From CAZMGV01 sp964565925 (GTDB taxonomy: Bacteria; JAGRBM01; JAHCIT01): 64,000 nt of DNA. Shown one piece after another: positions 53,018 to 62,471 of this stretch (position 1 is the stretch's first letter; the number at the start of each line of letters is the position of its first letter). The translations under genes were made by a program, and so were the position numbers. The notes beneath the pieces were generated by a model. It made no database searches. It had not been told where the DNA came from and saw only the letters and a program-made list of their open reading frames with translations. The stretch spans positions 49,300 through 113,299 of the forward strand of contig CAZMGV010000016.1 in assembly GCA_964565925.1 (NCBI GenBank), written 5' to 3'.

Positions 53018-54589
53018 ATGAAGGTCGCATTCATATATCCGGCTTACGAGAGCCTCGCGGTGGAATATCTGTCGGCCGTGCTCAAGCGCGAAGGGCACGA
53101 CTGCCGCCTGTTCTACGATCCGCAGCTCTTCGACGACGCGTTCGTCAAGATCGCTCCGCTGGCGAAGCGGTTTTCGCGCAGCGAGCAGGTGGCCCAGGAG
53201 GCCGCCCGCTGGAATCCCGACGTGATCGCGTTCTCCGTCGTCACGGATGAATATCCCTGGTTCCAGTGGATGGGCCGGCGGCTGCGCCAGCTCACGAAAG
53301 CGCCCATTATCGCCGGCGGCATCCACATCACCAGCGCGCCGGAAGAAGTAATCAAAAATAACCCCTTCTGCGATTTCGCTGTACGGGGCGAGGGCGAAGA
53401 ATCGATTGTCGAACTGGTCGATGCGCTGGGCCGCGGCCGGGTGTCCCCGGACATGGGCAATCTGGTCCTGCGCCACGGCGGCGGAGTCCGGGTGAATCCG
53501 ACACGGCCGCTCATCCGCGATCTCGACTCGCTGCCCTGGACGGACAAGAGCATTTATGCGAAGTCGGGCCTGCTGCCGTCGGACTTCTACACGGTGATGA
53601 CCAGCCGGGGTTGTCCGTACAAGTGCTCGTTCTGCAACTCGAATCTCCTGCACCGGGTCTACGAGGACGACGACAACTACCTGCGCACCCGTTCGGTGGA
53701 TGACGTCATCGCCGAGCTGAAGTGGGCGAAGCAGGTCTATAATCCGAAGGTCGTCAATTTCTACGACGAGATTTTCGCCATCGGCATGAAGTGGTTCGAG
53801 GAGTTCGCCGAGCGCTACCGCGCCGAGATCGACAGGCCCTACATGTGCTGCGTCTATCCGTCGATGGTGAACGAGAAACGCGCCGAACTGCTGGGCAGTT
53901 CGGGCTGTGTGAAGGTCGACATGGGCGTCCAGTCCGTGACCAACGAGGACGGCAAGAAGAAGGCGATCCTCAACCGGGGCGAATCGAACGAGCAGGTCCG
54001 CGACGCGTTCACACGGCTGCGCGCCAGCCGCGTCGCCGTCGCGGCTGAAAACATCGTCAATCTTCCCGGCGAGACCGAGGAAGACCTGGTCGCCATGGCG
54101 CGCTTCTACAACGAGAACCGCCCCGACGTGATCAAGTTCTACTGGCTCCGGTACTATCCCAACACGGAGATCGTCGGCACGGCCCGGCAGATGGGCCTGC
54201 TCACCGACGCCGAGGTGAAGGCGCTCGACAAGGGCGACAGCCTGGGTTCGATCATGACCGGCGGATACGATCCGTCGGCCATGGCGCGCCAGTTCTACAA
54301 CCTGTTCGTGCTGATCAAGGTCATTCCCAAGGGGGCGCTGGAAAAGATTCTCGACTACAAGCTCTGGAAACTCCTGCCGCCGTTCGGCTTCATGGGTGTG
54401 TCCTACGCGGTGTCGCGCCTGCTGAACCGTTCGGGCGCCAACGAGGAGGCGATGGTCGGCCGCTACCTCAAGCACTACGCCTATCATCTGGGGTTCAAGC
54501 GGTACATCGAGCGGGATTCGCCGCCCTATGTCGAGCCGCCGAACCTCAAGCGCAAGCCCGAGCCGATTACCGCCGGAATCAGCGCATGA
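53018..54589 (+). CDS. Cobalamin-binding-type radical SAM protein (1)
   Basis: 523 residues. N-terminal B12-binding-like Rossmann domain (about 1-140; MKVAFIYPAYESLAVEYLSA and IIAGGIHITSAPEEV), then the radical SAM barrel with the [4Fe-4S] motif CPYKCSFC (C199, C203, C206) and downstream RTRSVDDVIAEL and ENIVNLPGETEEDL elements. The histidine loop (DxHxxG) of classical cobalamin binding is not evident, as in many of this family. C-terminal part (about 430-523) is an extra helical domain. It could methylate or rearrange an unreactive carbon. Its stop overlaps the next radical SAM gene (ATGA). Confidence 0.9.
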   Translation: MKVAFIYPAYESLAVEYLSAVLKREGHDCRLFYDPQLFDDAFVKIAPLAKRFSRSEQVAQEAARWNPDVIAFSVVTDEYPWFQWMGRRLRQLTKAPIIAGGIHITSAPEEVIKNNPFCDFAVRGEGEESIVELVDALGRGRVSPDMGNLVLRHGGGVRVNPTRPLIRDLDSLPWTDKSIYAKSGLLPSDFYTVMTSRGCPYKCSFCNSNLLHRVYEDDDNYLRTRSVDDVIAELKWAKQVYNPKVVNFYDEIFAIGMKWFEEFAERYRAEIDRPYMCCVYPSMVNEKRAELLGSSGCVKVDMGVQSVTNEDGKKKAILNRGESNEQVRDAFTRLRASRVAVAAENIVNLPGETEEDLVAMARFYNENRPDVIKFYWLRYYPNTEIVGTARQMGLLTDAEVKALDKGDSLGSIMTGGYDPSAMARQFYNLFVLIKVIPKGALEKILDYKLWKLLPPFGFMGVSYAVSRLLNRSGANEEAMVGRYLKHYAYHLGFKRYIERDSPPYVEPPNLKRKPEPITAGISA

Positions 54590-56100
54590 AACTGTTCTTC
54601 CTCAATCCCCCCTCGGCATACAGTTTCTGGGAGCTGGGGGTCTGGATTGAGCCGCTCGGACTCGCCTACATCGCGGGCGTCTGCCGGGACGCGGGCCACG
54701 AGGTCCGGATCCGGGACCTGTTCGACTCCTCCACGGAGGACATCCGCAGGCTGTTCGACGAACTGGACGAATTCCGTCCCGACGCTGTCGGCTTCACCGC
54801 CATGACCGAGAACTTCCGCAACGGCGTGGAGCTGGCGAAGGCGGTCAAATCCCGTTACGGCTGCCCGGTGATCTTCGGCGGCTGGCACGTGTCGGGCGAA
54901 CCGTCGGCCGTGCTGGAAACGCCCATCGACTACGTGGTGATCGGCGAGGGCGAGGAGACGATGCTCGAGCTGATCGAGCATCTGGAAGGCAAACTGGCGA
55001 AAGAAGAGATCGCCAGTATCGGCTACAAGACGCCGGACGGGTTCCACGTCAACGAGAAGCGCGCCCGGATCAAGAAGCTGAACGCCATTCCCAGGCCCAT
55101 GCGCGACGGCCTTCCGCTTGACCGTTACCGGTGGCCGGCGCTGCTCGCCTCGACCACCTGGACGCTCAAGTCGCTCTCGGTGCAGGCGTCGCGCGGCTGT
55201 CCGTACAAATGCACGTTCTGCCAGACCCCGGCGCTGTGGGGAAACGCCTGGACGAGCCGCACGGCCAGGTCCGTGGTGGACGAGCTGGAAGAGCTGGTCA
55301 ACGTACACCGCGCGAACCAGATCTTTTTCCGGGACGAGGAGTTCACCGTCCGGCCCCGCTGGGTGATCGAGATCTGCGAGGAGATCGTGCGCCGCGGACT
55401 CCAGAAGAAGTTCGAATGGTGTTCGTTCGCGCGGGCGGACGACATTTCGCAGGAGCTGGTCGACCACATGTGGGCCGCCGGCTGCCGCACGCTGATCGTG
55501 GGGCTCGAGGCGACGAGCCGCGAATCGGGCGAGAAGATGAAAAAATACTACGACCTGGGGCAGGCCTCGGAGGCGCTGCACATCCTCGCCAGAAAAGGGA
55601 TCACGGTCTACGGTTCGTGGATCATCGGCTTCCCCTGGGACACCCGGGAAAGCCTGCAGAGCGGATTCGACTGGATGCTGAAGCAGCCGGTCGACCTGCT
55701 GAACATCTTCTTCGTGGTGCCGTTCCCGGGCACCGAGTTCCGCCGCCAGGTCGAGGCGGACGGCCATCTGCTGACGAAGGACACGACGCGCTACAACCTG
55801 CGGGAAGTGGTCGTGAAGACGCCTCACGTCCCGACCGAGGAACTGTTCGCGCTCAGGCAGGAGTTCTCGCGGCGCTACTATCTGCGGCCGGGGTATTTCT
55901 GGCACCTGTTCAAGCGGATGCTCCAGCGGCCGAGACTCGCCTATATCATTCCGCAGGTGGTCTTCAGCTACCTGTGGCGGGGCCGTGCGCCGAACATGAT
56001 GAACTACCGGACCACCGGTCAGCAGAAACAGGCGGGCCGCGAGACGGTCCGGATTCCCGAGGAATACTACCGGGCTCCCTTTACGGCCGTCGTGGAGTAA
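54586..56100 (+). CDS. Cobalamin-binding-type radical SAM protein (2)
   Basis: 504 residues, sharing layout with the preceding gene but not a close duplicate. N-terminal KLFFLNPPSAYSFWELGVW and GLAYIAGVCRDAGHEVRIRD form the B12-binding domain; C204-C208-C211 in SRGCPYKCTFC hold the [4Fe-4S] cluster; FFRDEEFTVRPRWVIEI and GLEATSRESGEKM follow. Length and domain order resemble BchE/hopanoid- or lipid-acting members. Coupled by ATGA overlap. The substrate is unknown; the neighbouring GT-C proteins and exporter suggest a surface lipid or glycan. Confidence 0.9.
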   Translation: MKLFFLNPPSAYSFWELGVWIEPLGLAYIAGVCRDAGHEVRIRDLFDSSTEDIRRLFDELDEFRPDAVGFTAMTENFRNGVELAKAVKSRYGCPVIFGGWHVSGEPSAVLETPIDYVVIGEGEETMLELIEHLEGKLAKEEIASIGYKTPDGFHVNEKRARIKKLNAIPRPMRDGLPLDRYRWPALLASTTWTLKSLSVQASRGCPYKCTFCQTPALWGNAWTSRTARSVVDELEELVNVHRANQIFFRDEEFTVRPRWVIEICEEIVRRGLQKKFEWCSFARADDISQELVDHMWAAGCRTLIVGLEATSRESGEKMKKYYDLGQASEALHILARKGITVYGSWIIGFPWDTRESLQSGFDWMLKQPVDLLNIFFVVPFPGTEFRRQVEADGHLLTKDTTRYNLREVVVKTPHVPTEELFALRQEFSRRYYLRPGYFWHLFKRMLQRPRLAYIIPQVVFSYLWRGRAPNMMNYRTTGQQKQAGRETVRIPEEYYRAPFTAVVE

Positions 56101-56156
56101 CCTGGACCGGACGGAAGGAGCCCCGGGCGCCCTTTGGGCGCCGCGAGCAGATACGG

Positions 56157-58076
56157 TTGTCCACGAACGGTGAACAAATCTCCAGTCTGTCCGGCCCCCC
56201 GCCCGGCCCCGCCCGGTACCTTCCCTGGCTGCTGGCCGCGTTCGCTTCCGTGTGTTTCACGGCCTTCTACGAATGGCCGGAGCTGACCCACCGCTACTAC
56301 GTGGACGACGACATCCGCCCGGCCTTCCTGGTCTGGCGCTACCGCGATCCCTCGCTGTTTCCCAACGATCCCAGCTCCGTGCTCTACCGGCCGTTCGGCC
56401 CGCGCGGGTTCCTCTGGTTCTACGGCGCCATCACCACGAAGTTCGACTGGCTGGCGGCCTCCAAGTTCGTCCCGTTTTTCACGATGGGGCTCTCGTCGCT
56501 GCTGGTGTTCGCGCTGGCGCGGCGCAAAAGCCCCGCCACCGGCTGGATCGTGCTGGCCGCCTTCCTGCTGCTCTGCCGGACGAACCAGTTCTACACGTCG
56601 TCGTGGCGCGCCGTAGCGAACGTGCTCGTCTGCGGATTCATCTACGCGGCCGCCACCCGGCGGTGGCTCTGGCTGCTGCCGGTGTTCGCAGTGGGCGCGT
56701 TTGTCTATCCGGTGCTGCTGGCGCCGCTCACGACCGCCGGGGCGCTGATACTTCTGAAGGAGTGGCTCGCCGGGAAAACCCCGGACGATCGGGCGGCGTC
56801 GGCGAAGCGGCTCGCCGGTTTCGCCGGGCTGGTCGTGCTGTCGGCCGCGGCCGTCTGGACGGTGTTTCGCAGCGGCGCGCCGGTGGAGCCGCTCGACTAC
56901 CGGACGCTGCTCGGCGAGGGGTCGATCCGGGGCCGGTTCCCGTTCGCCGAGCTGATGGAAGTGTCGTGGGCGAATGTTTCCCGCCCCGGGTTCTGGGAGA
57001 TGAACGTGTTCCTGGGCGGCGGCACCCAGCCGGAGGGCTCCGCCCTCTACCTCGTGCTGCTCGCGCTGACCGTTCCGGCGGCGCTCTGGATCCGGCGGCT
57101 GGCGTCGGCCGGGCACCGGACCCGCAGTAAAGTGCTGAGGTCGGCGTTGTTCGCCGCCGTCTCCGTTCTGCTGGCCGCCGGTATCTGGTGCGGGCATCTG
57201 AGCCCGCTGCCGGGTGGGTTCTACTGGGCGCTCTGGACCCTTGTACTGGTCAGGCTGTCGGCGGCGGATGCCGATCTCGGCATACCCGAAGAGATGTTCT
57301 GGCTGGTGCTGGCGGCCGCCGGATGCGGCACGGTCATATTTCTGCTCGGCCCGTGGATCTCGATCCGTCTCTATTTCGGAACCCATCAGGTGCGCCACAT
57401 CGTCCCGCTGCTGTCGGTGATCGCCGCCGGGTACGCGCTGGCAACGCTCAGGGAAAGCCGGCTGGTCGTTCTGCCCGCCGTCCTGCCGCTCCTTCTGCTG
57501 GCGGTTCCGGCGGCGGCCGCTATTGCGCGGGACCGGCCCGACTACGCGGTCTGCGACGCCGCGCCGCTTTATGACTATCTGCTCCAGACCGACAAGGCCG
57601 CCATCGTGATCGGCCATCCCATGTCCACTGACTGCGCGGCGGTGTTCGGGCAGCGCAGTCCGCTCGTCACAATGGAACTGACCTGGCCCGTCTACCGGCA
57701 GTACTGGGATCTGGCGCTGGAGAACACCCGCGTGACGTTCGACGCGCTGTTCGCGGGTTCGGTCGCGGAACTTGAGCCCGTCTGCGAACGCTACCCGGCG
57801 GGCCTCATCGTGTTCGAATCCCGGTACTATCCGGACAACCTGGCGTCGGGTCCGCCGCCGTATTTCCATCCGTTCGACGGGCAGATCCGCAGGCTCGCCT
57901 CCCGGGGCCCGCTGGTGGTGAAAAGTTTCCCGCCGGAGCTGAAGGTGTTCGAGTGGCCGGGCGGGTTTGTCGCGAGCTGCGACCGGATCCGCCGCTACAC
58001 TCCCGGCCACTACGGCCCGCCGGGGGAGGCCGGCAACGTGACAGGCGAGGAGGCGCATGAACCCGCTCGCCCCTGA
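56157..58076 (+). CDS. GT-C-like polytopic membrane protein (paralogue A)
   Basis: 639 residues. About 11-12 membrane helices; the first extracytoplasmic loop has YYVDDDIRPAFLVWRYRDPS, an acidic stretch like GT-C catalytic loops, and CRTNQFYTSSWRAVANV is shared with the following gene. A long C-terminal soluble part (about 480-639) contains FFGTHQVRHIV-like and YYPDNLASG segments. No close family recognised. TTG at 56157 is the only in-frame start before the first helix; no ATG occurs until the fifth helix. Its last 20 bases overlap the next gene. A probable glycosyltransferase or lipid-modifying enzyme. Confidence 0.7.
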   Translation: MSTNGEQISSLSGPPPGPARYLPWLLAAFASVCFTAFYEWPELTHRYYVDDDIRPAFLVWRYRDPSLFPNDPSSVLYRPFGPRGFLWFYGAITTKFDWLAASKFVPFFTMGLSSLLVFALARRKSPATGWIVLAAFLLLCRTNQFYTSSWRAVANVLVCGFIYAAATRRWLWLLPVFAVGAFVYPVLLAPLTTAGALILLKEWLAGKTPDDRAASAKRLAGFAGLVVLSAAAVWTVFRSGAPVEPLDYRTLLGEGSIRGRFPFAELMEVSWANVSRPGFWEMNVFLGGGTQPEGSALYLVLLALTVPAALWIRRLASAGHRTRSKVLRSALFAAVSVLLAAGIWCGHLSPLPGGFYWALWTLVLVRLSAADADLGIPEEMFWLVLAAAGCGTVIFLLGPWISIRLYFGTHQVRHIVPLLSVIAAGYALATLRESRLVVLPAVLPLLLLAVPAAAAIARDRPDYAVCDAAPLYDYLLQTDKAAIVIGHPMSTDCAAVFGQRSPLVTMELTWPVYRQYWDLALENTRVTFDALFAGSVAELEPVCERYPAGLIVFESRYYPDNLASGPPPYFHPFDGQIRRLASRGPLVVKSFPPELKVFEWPGGFVASCDRIRRYTPGHYGPPGEAGNVTGEEAHEPARP

Positions 58077-59928
58077 ACACGTGCCTGACCGCGCGCCTGA
58101 TGCGGTTGAAACGGCTTCTCGCCGCACGCTCTGGATCGTGGCGGCGGTCTCGGTGCTGTTCGCCGCCTTCTACCAGCTCCCGGTGCTGCTCGACCCCTAC
58201 AAGGTGGACGACGACGCGCTGGTGATGGCGTTCACCTGGCGGGCGTCGGACCCCGGCCTCTTTCCAGACGACCTCATGGCCGACATCCCCAGCCGCTGGT
58301 CGGCGCCCGGGATGAGCCGCCTCTACGAGGCCGCCGTACGCGTCGTTCCGCTGCTGCTGTTCTCGAAGCTGCTGCCCATCCTTGAGATGGCGGCGGCGGG
58401 ATTCTGCCTGTACTGGTTCGCCGTCAGGGCCCGCTGGAAAACGTCCGCCGCGTGGACCGTGTGGCTGCTGTTCTTTCTCGTCTGCCGCACCGACCAGTTC
58501 TACACCGGCTCGTGGCGCGGAGCCGCGCCGCCCGTCGCCGCCGCGTTCCTGCTCTGCCTGCAGGCGGAGGTCTGGTGGGGCGTGGCCGCGCTGCTCGTGA
58601 CGTCCGTGGCGTTCTATCCGCCGCTCGTGCCGGTGCTCGCCGGTGCCGCGATCCTCGGGACCGCGCGGGACATGCTGCACGCGGATTCCGGCGCCCGGAA
58701 CAGACTGCTCGTCCGGGCGGGGCTGCTCGTCGCCGGCGGCGCCGCGCTCGCGGCCTTCGGCCTCAGGTCGTTCCAGAGCAGCGTCAGCTACTCGCAGCTC
58801 GCCTACGAGGACATTCTCTCGCGGCCGGAGTTCGGCCCCGCCGGGCGGCTGCCGGTCTCGGGCGTCGTCGATTCGAGCCTGTCGAATATCTTCTCGCTCG
58901 ACTTCGTCCACCGGATGATTTTCCAGGCCCATACGGATCTGCCCGCCGGATCGCGGCCCTGTGTGCTGCTGCTTCTGGCCGTCATCCCGGCCGCCGCGGG
59001 CTGGCGGTATCTCGTCAGCCACGGCCGCCATGTGCGCGCGAAATTCCTGGCGACGGCCGCGGTGCTGGCGCCGCCGCTTCTCATGGCGGCCGGAGTCCTG
59101 CTGTCGCCGCTCGAACCGTTCCCGGCGAGCCTCTACGCGCTTGCGGCGGTGTGTGTGTTCGGCCTGATGACCGCAGGCAGATCGTGTGCGGCCGGCACGG
59201 GACCGGCGCTCCTGCTGCTCACCGCCGGTACGGCCTTCGCCGCACTGGTGTTCGTGAGCCACCGGTGGCTGGGGCTCGCCCTCTACACGGCGGTCCACCA
59301 GCTGAAATACGTCTGGCCGCTGGCGCTGTGCCTGCTGGGCGGCCGGATGGTTTCATCGCTTTCCGATGAGAGCGGTTTTATCTGGCCGGGCGGATTCCCG
59401 TATCTGTTCGCGGGCGTCGTGGCCGCCGTGACGTTCGCGGGGCCCGTGTGGGACTACTCAGAGTGCCGGGACACGGGCCTGTATTCCGCCGCGTCGGAGC
59501 TGCCCGCAGACGCCGTGCTGGCGGGCCACCCGGAGGCGGGCGACTGCCTGCCGGTCTACGCAAGGCGCAGCCCGCTGGTGATGCACGAGTGCAGCTCGCC
59601 GCTGCTGGGCCATGACTGGCCGGAGATCGAGGACCGCACGCGGAAAACATTCGCCGCGCTCTACGCCTCCGGCCCGGACGAAATCCGCCCGCTCTGCGAA
59701 TCCTGGCCCAAGGCCTATCTGTTCGTGCTGGACCGCTACTACGAGCCGCAGTACCTCCGGCAGCCGCACCCTTATTTCGAGCCGTTCGGGGCGGAGCTGA
59801 AAAAGTACGGCGCGGTCACCCCCTGGCTCCGGTCGCTGCCACCAGAATATGTTATCCAGTCGTGGGACGGCGGCCGGCTGACCTCCTGCGCGAAACTTTT
59901 CCCCGCCGCGCCCGGAACCGTACCGTGA
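58057..59928 (+). CDS. GT-C-like polytopic membrane protein (paralogue B)
   Basis: 623 residues, paralogous to the previous gene: KVDDDALVMAFTWRASDPGLF parallels its loop motif, CRTDQFYTGSWRGAAPPVAA its second motif, and YYEPQYLRQPHPYFEPFGAEL its C-terminal domain. About 11-12 membrane helices. ATG at 58057 with GAGGAGG five bases earlier, 20-base overlap with paralogue A. Its stop is joined to the next gene by GTGA. GT-C character is inferred from topology and the acidic first loop. Confidence 0.7.
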   Translation: MNPLAPEHVPDRAPDAVETASRRTLWIVAAVSVLFAAFYQLPVLLDPYKVDDDALVMAFTWRASDPGLFPDDLMADIPSRWSAPGMSRLYEAAVRVVPLLLFSKLLPILEMAAAGFCLYWFAVRARWKTSAAWTVWLLFFLVCRTDQFYTGSWRGAAPPVAAAFLLCLQAEVWWGVAALLVTSVAFYPPLVPVLAGAAILGTARDMLHADSGARNRLLVRAGLLVAGGAALAAFGLRSFQSSVSYSQLAYEDILSRPEFGPAGRLPVSGVVDSSLSNIFSLDFVHRMIFQAHTDLPAGSRPCVLLLLAVIPAAAGWRYLVSHGRHVRAKFLATAAVLAPPLLMAAGVLLSPLEPFPASLYALAAVCVFGLMTAGRSCAAGTGPALLLLTAGTAFAALVFVSHRWLGLALYTAVHQLKYVWPLALCLLGGRMVSSLSDESGFIWPGGFPYLFAGVVAAVTFAGPVWDYSECRDTGLYSAASELPADAVLAGHPEAGDCLPVYARRSPLVMHECSSPLLGHDWPEIEDRTRKTFAALYASGPDEIRPLCESWPKAYLFVLDRYYEPQYLRQPHPYFEPFGAELKKYGAVTPWLRSLPPEYVIQSWDGGRLTSCAKLFPAAPGTVP

Positions 59929-60407
59929 CCGAGCCCCATCCGACCTACGTGAAGCTCAAGGAGTTCTTCGAGCAGAACCCGCTGTGCCGCGAGGCGGTGA
60001 CGCCGCTCAACGATCACGCGCTCGTGCGGATCCGGTTCACCGACCACGAGGGCGACTACCGGTTCACGGCGGTGCGAGGCGTCCCGAAGCTCGAACCCGG
60101 CGCTTCGCACAAGCCCGACGTCACGCTGATCATCCCGCCCGGGGCGGTCGATGAAGTGATCGCGACGCGGGAGAAAACGCTCGGCGGCTACGGCATCCGC
60201 ATCATGGAGCTGGTGGCGGAAGACAATCTGGACCTCAAGGTCCGGGGCTGGACCGACGCCGGGCTGTTCACGCTCTGGCGGCACGGCTACTTCGGCTACC
60301 TGAAGATGGGCGGCGGCAAGGTGTGGGAGTTCCTCTCGCGCAAGGGGTACGGTTCGGTCTCGGTCCTCTACCGCAAGATGGTCAGTACCCGGCCCAGAGA
60401 CAGCTAG
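59925..60407 (+). CDS. Small SCP2-like or lipid-binding fold protein (tentative)
   Basis: 160 residues, GTG start overlapping the previous stop (GTGA). The pattern FTDHEGDYRFTAVRGVPKLE, HKPDVTLIIPPGAVDEVIAT and NLDLKVRGWTDAGLFTLWRHGYFGYLK resembles the sheet-then-helix arrangement of SCP2-type sterol-carrier domains (including a 'threshold' segment followed by a helix), but I could not verify the fold. If correct, it would bind a lipid in the cytosol for the adjacent membrane enzymes. It is last in the plus-strand series and 3 bp from the convergent exporter genes. Confidence 0.5.
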   Translation: MTEPHPTYVKLKEFFEQNPLCREAVTPLNDHALVRIRFTDHEGDYRFTAVRGVPKLEPGASHKPDVTLIIPPGAVDEVIATREKTLGGYGIRIMELVAEDNLDLKVRGWTDAGLFTLWRHGYFGYLKMGGGKVWEFLSRKGYGSVSVLYRKMVSTRPRDS

Positions 60408-60410
60408 TGC

Positions 60411-61652
60411 TCAGCCCCACTCGAAGTCGATCTTCAGCCGGCTGACGCCGTCTTCCTTCGTCGTACCGGTCACTTCGAATCCGTAGCGCCGGTCGTGGTA
60501 GTCGTATTTCACGAGGTCGTCCTCGTCGAACAGCGCCACGGTCATCAGATACCGGCCGGGCAGAAGCTGCGGGGCGGGTAACCTGACCGTCGCCGTGCCG
60601 TCGCCGCTGATGGCGGAGGTCGTCACGCCCGCCTTGGCGCTGGAGGTGCCGTAACAGAGGACGCCGTCGCTCCTGTGAATAGCCACACCGAGATTGGGCC
60701 GTTCGATGGGTTTGCGCGCCCGGTAGCGGACCTTCACGGAAATCGGCTCGCCGGTCGCCACGCGGTCCGGCGTGATCGTCACCGATTCGAGGGTGCAGTC
60801 GGTGAGCCGGGGCGCCTCGCCCGGACCGGCCAGCGGAGTGGCTGCCGGGGTGGCCGCCGGAACAGTCGACGGCTCCTGTGCCGGCAGATCGGTCTGTGCG
60901 CGGCGGTAGTCCTCGGTGATCTGCCACGCGGGGCCTTCCGCCCGGATGCGGCCGTGTTCCAGCCACAGGGCGCGGTCGCAGACCACCCGCACCTGGCCCA
61001 GCGAATGGCTCGCCAGTACCACCGCTTTGGACCGTGTTGTCTTGATCTCGCGGAACTTCTCCAGGCACCGCTGCTGGAACCGCTCGTCGCCGACCGCCAG
61101 CACCTCGTCGATAACGAGCAGGTCGGAGGGTCGGGTGATCGCCAGCGCGAAGCCCAGCCGGATCCGCTCGCCGGTGGACCAGGTCGAGAGCGGCCGCCGG
61201 GTTGTCGAACCGTCCAGCGCGGCGAAGGTGAGAATTTCGTCCAGATGCGCGTCGGCCCACGCGGTCGTGAGGCCGGTCAGCGCACATTCGCGGCGGACAT
61301 TTTCGCGGGCGTTCAGGTTGGGCGCGAATCCGGCGCCGAGTTCGATCAGCGAGCTGCGGGATTCCGGCAGCGTCAGCCCGCCGCCCTTATCACTTGGCGA
61401 CGGCGCGAGCAGCCCCGCCAGCAGGCGAAGCAGGGTCGTCTTGCCCGAGCCGTTGGCCCCGATCAGCCCGACCGTCTCGCCGCGCCTGATTTCGAGGTCG
61501 AGGCCGCGCAGCGCAGGGACGCCTCCTTCAGGCCATATCCCTGTCACGAGCGCCTTCGCCGACGGCCAGAACCCCGGCCCGGCGGGATAGGTTTTCTGAA
61601 GACCGCGGCAACTGACCAGCGTATCGCCGAGTGTTTCGACAGCGGTTGTCAT
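60411..61652 (-). CDS. ABC transporter ATP-binding protein with carbohydrate-recognition domain (Wzt/TagH type)
   Basis: 413 residues. NBD (about 5-250): Walker A GANGSGKT, signature STGERIRLGFA, Walker B LLVIDEVLAVGD, H-loop LASHS; the Q-loop region reads IELGAGFAPNLNARENV, the O-antigen exporter form. C-terminal domain (about 290-410) has the Wzt-C-type beta-sandwich, with FDEDDLVKYDYHDRRYGFEV at the end. This organisation recognises the end of a finished glycan and drives export. The ATG at 61652 is two bases after the permease stop. Start choice is supported by the NBD N-terminus. Confidence 0.93.
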   Translation of the reverse strand: MTTAVETLGDTLVSCRGLQKTYPAGPGFWPSAKALVTGIWPEGGVPALRGLDLEIRRGETVGLIGANGSGKTTLLRLLAGLLAPSPSDKGGGLTLPESRSSLIELGAGFAPNLNARENVRRECALTGLTTAWADAHLDEILTFAALDGSTTRRPLSTWSTGERIRLGFALAITRPSDLLVIDEVLAVGDERFQQRCLEKFREIKTTRSKAVVLASHSLGQVRVVCDRALWLEHGRIRAEGPAWQITEDYRRAQTDLPAQEPSTVPAATPAATPLAGPGEAPRLTDCTLESVTITPDRVATGEPISVKVRYRARKPIERPNLGVAIHRSDGVLCYGTSSAKAGVTTSAISGDGTATVRLPAPQLLPGRYLMTVALFDEDDLVKYDYHDRRYGFEVTGTTKEDGVSRLKIDFEWG

Positions 61653-61654
61653 GG

Positions 61655-62443
61655 TCAGACCGCATCCGCCACGAGGTGAAACCGTTTCCGGGTGAGAAAT
61701 ATCCCCGTCACGACGAATAGCGCCGCCGCGATCACGGCCAGTTCGAGGTCGCACAGGTCCGGCATCCGGCCGTCGGCCAGCACCGTGCGCCACAGCCGCA
61801 CCCAGACCGCCGGGGGCCACCAGAGGGTGAACGTCTTTAACGCGGCCGGGAGAATATCGGCGCGGTAGGCGACCGGGGCGGTCCAGAACAAAATCGTCAT
61901 GAACGGATCGAGGAGCGGCTCCGTGTCACGGATCACCGTGAGGATAAGCGACAGACACAGCACCACGCCCCACAGGGTGACGAGCAGCAGCCCGAGCAGC
62001 ACCGGCAGCCAGAGATCGGACAGCGCCGGAGCCCTAAAGGCGGTCGTATAAATCCCCCATAAAACAATCAGCGCGCCCGTGAGGACGAAGATGCCTTCAA
62101 AGGCGCTCACCGCGCACAGCAGTTCGCCGGAGCTTTTCTGGCTTTTGAGCAGCGCGCCGTTCGACAGATACACCCGGCCGCCCGTGCGGATGGCCTCGTC
62201 GGTAATCACCCACGGGACCAGCCCGGCCAGCAGATACGCCAGATAGGAGAACCGGCTGCCAGGACCGCCGGGATTGGCGGGCCCGGCAAACAGGCCGCCG
62301 AACACGGCCGTGAACACCCCCGCGAGCAGGGCGGGCTTGAGCAGCAGCCAGAACAGGCCGCCCGACATGGAGGCGTAACGCTGGCGGAGATTGCCCCAGG
62401 CGACCGGAAGAATTGAGGAGATGGTATCGATCGGGCTTGACAC
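61655..62443 (-). CDS. ABC-2 type polysaccharide export permease (Wzm/TagG type)
   Basis: 262 residues with six membrane helices; VAWGNLRQRYASMSGGLFW and LLKPALLAGVFTAVFGGLF form the N-terminal coupling region and first helix, TEPLLDPFMTILFWTAPVAYR lies in the core, and RLWRTVLADGRMPD near the end. GTG at 62443 is preferred, since an ATG at 62491 would overlap the divergent gene; that start gives 16 more residues. Works with the Wzt-type ATPase to move a lipid-linked polysaccharide across the inner membrane. Confidence 0.88.
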   Translation of the reverse strand: MSSPIDTISSILPVAWGNLRQRYASMSGGLFWLLLKPALLAGVFTAVFGGLFAGPANPGGPGSRFSYLAYLLAGLVPWVITDEAIRTGGRVYLSNGALLKSQKSSGELLCAVSAFEGIFVLTGALIVLWGIYTTAFRAPALSDLWLPVLLGLLLVTLWGVVLCLSLILTVIRDTEPLLDPFMTILFWTAPVAYRADILPAALKTFTLWWPPAVWVRLWRTVLADGRMPDLCDLELAVIAAALFVVTGIFLTRKRFHLVADAV

Positions 62444-62471
62444 GGAGAACCGTCCCTGAGGAAGATGAGTG

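Noticed and set aside
56126..56144. GGCGCCC-TTT-GGGCGCC hairpin before the first GT-C-like gene as a terminator
   Set aside because: No T run follows and the gene downstream is closely spaced on the same strand, so it more likely affects mRNA structure, if anything.
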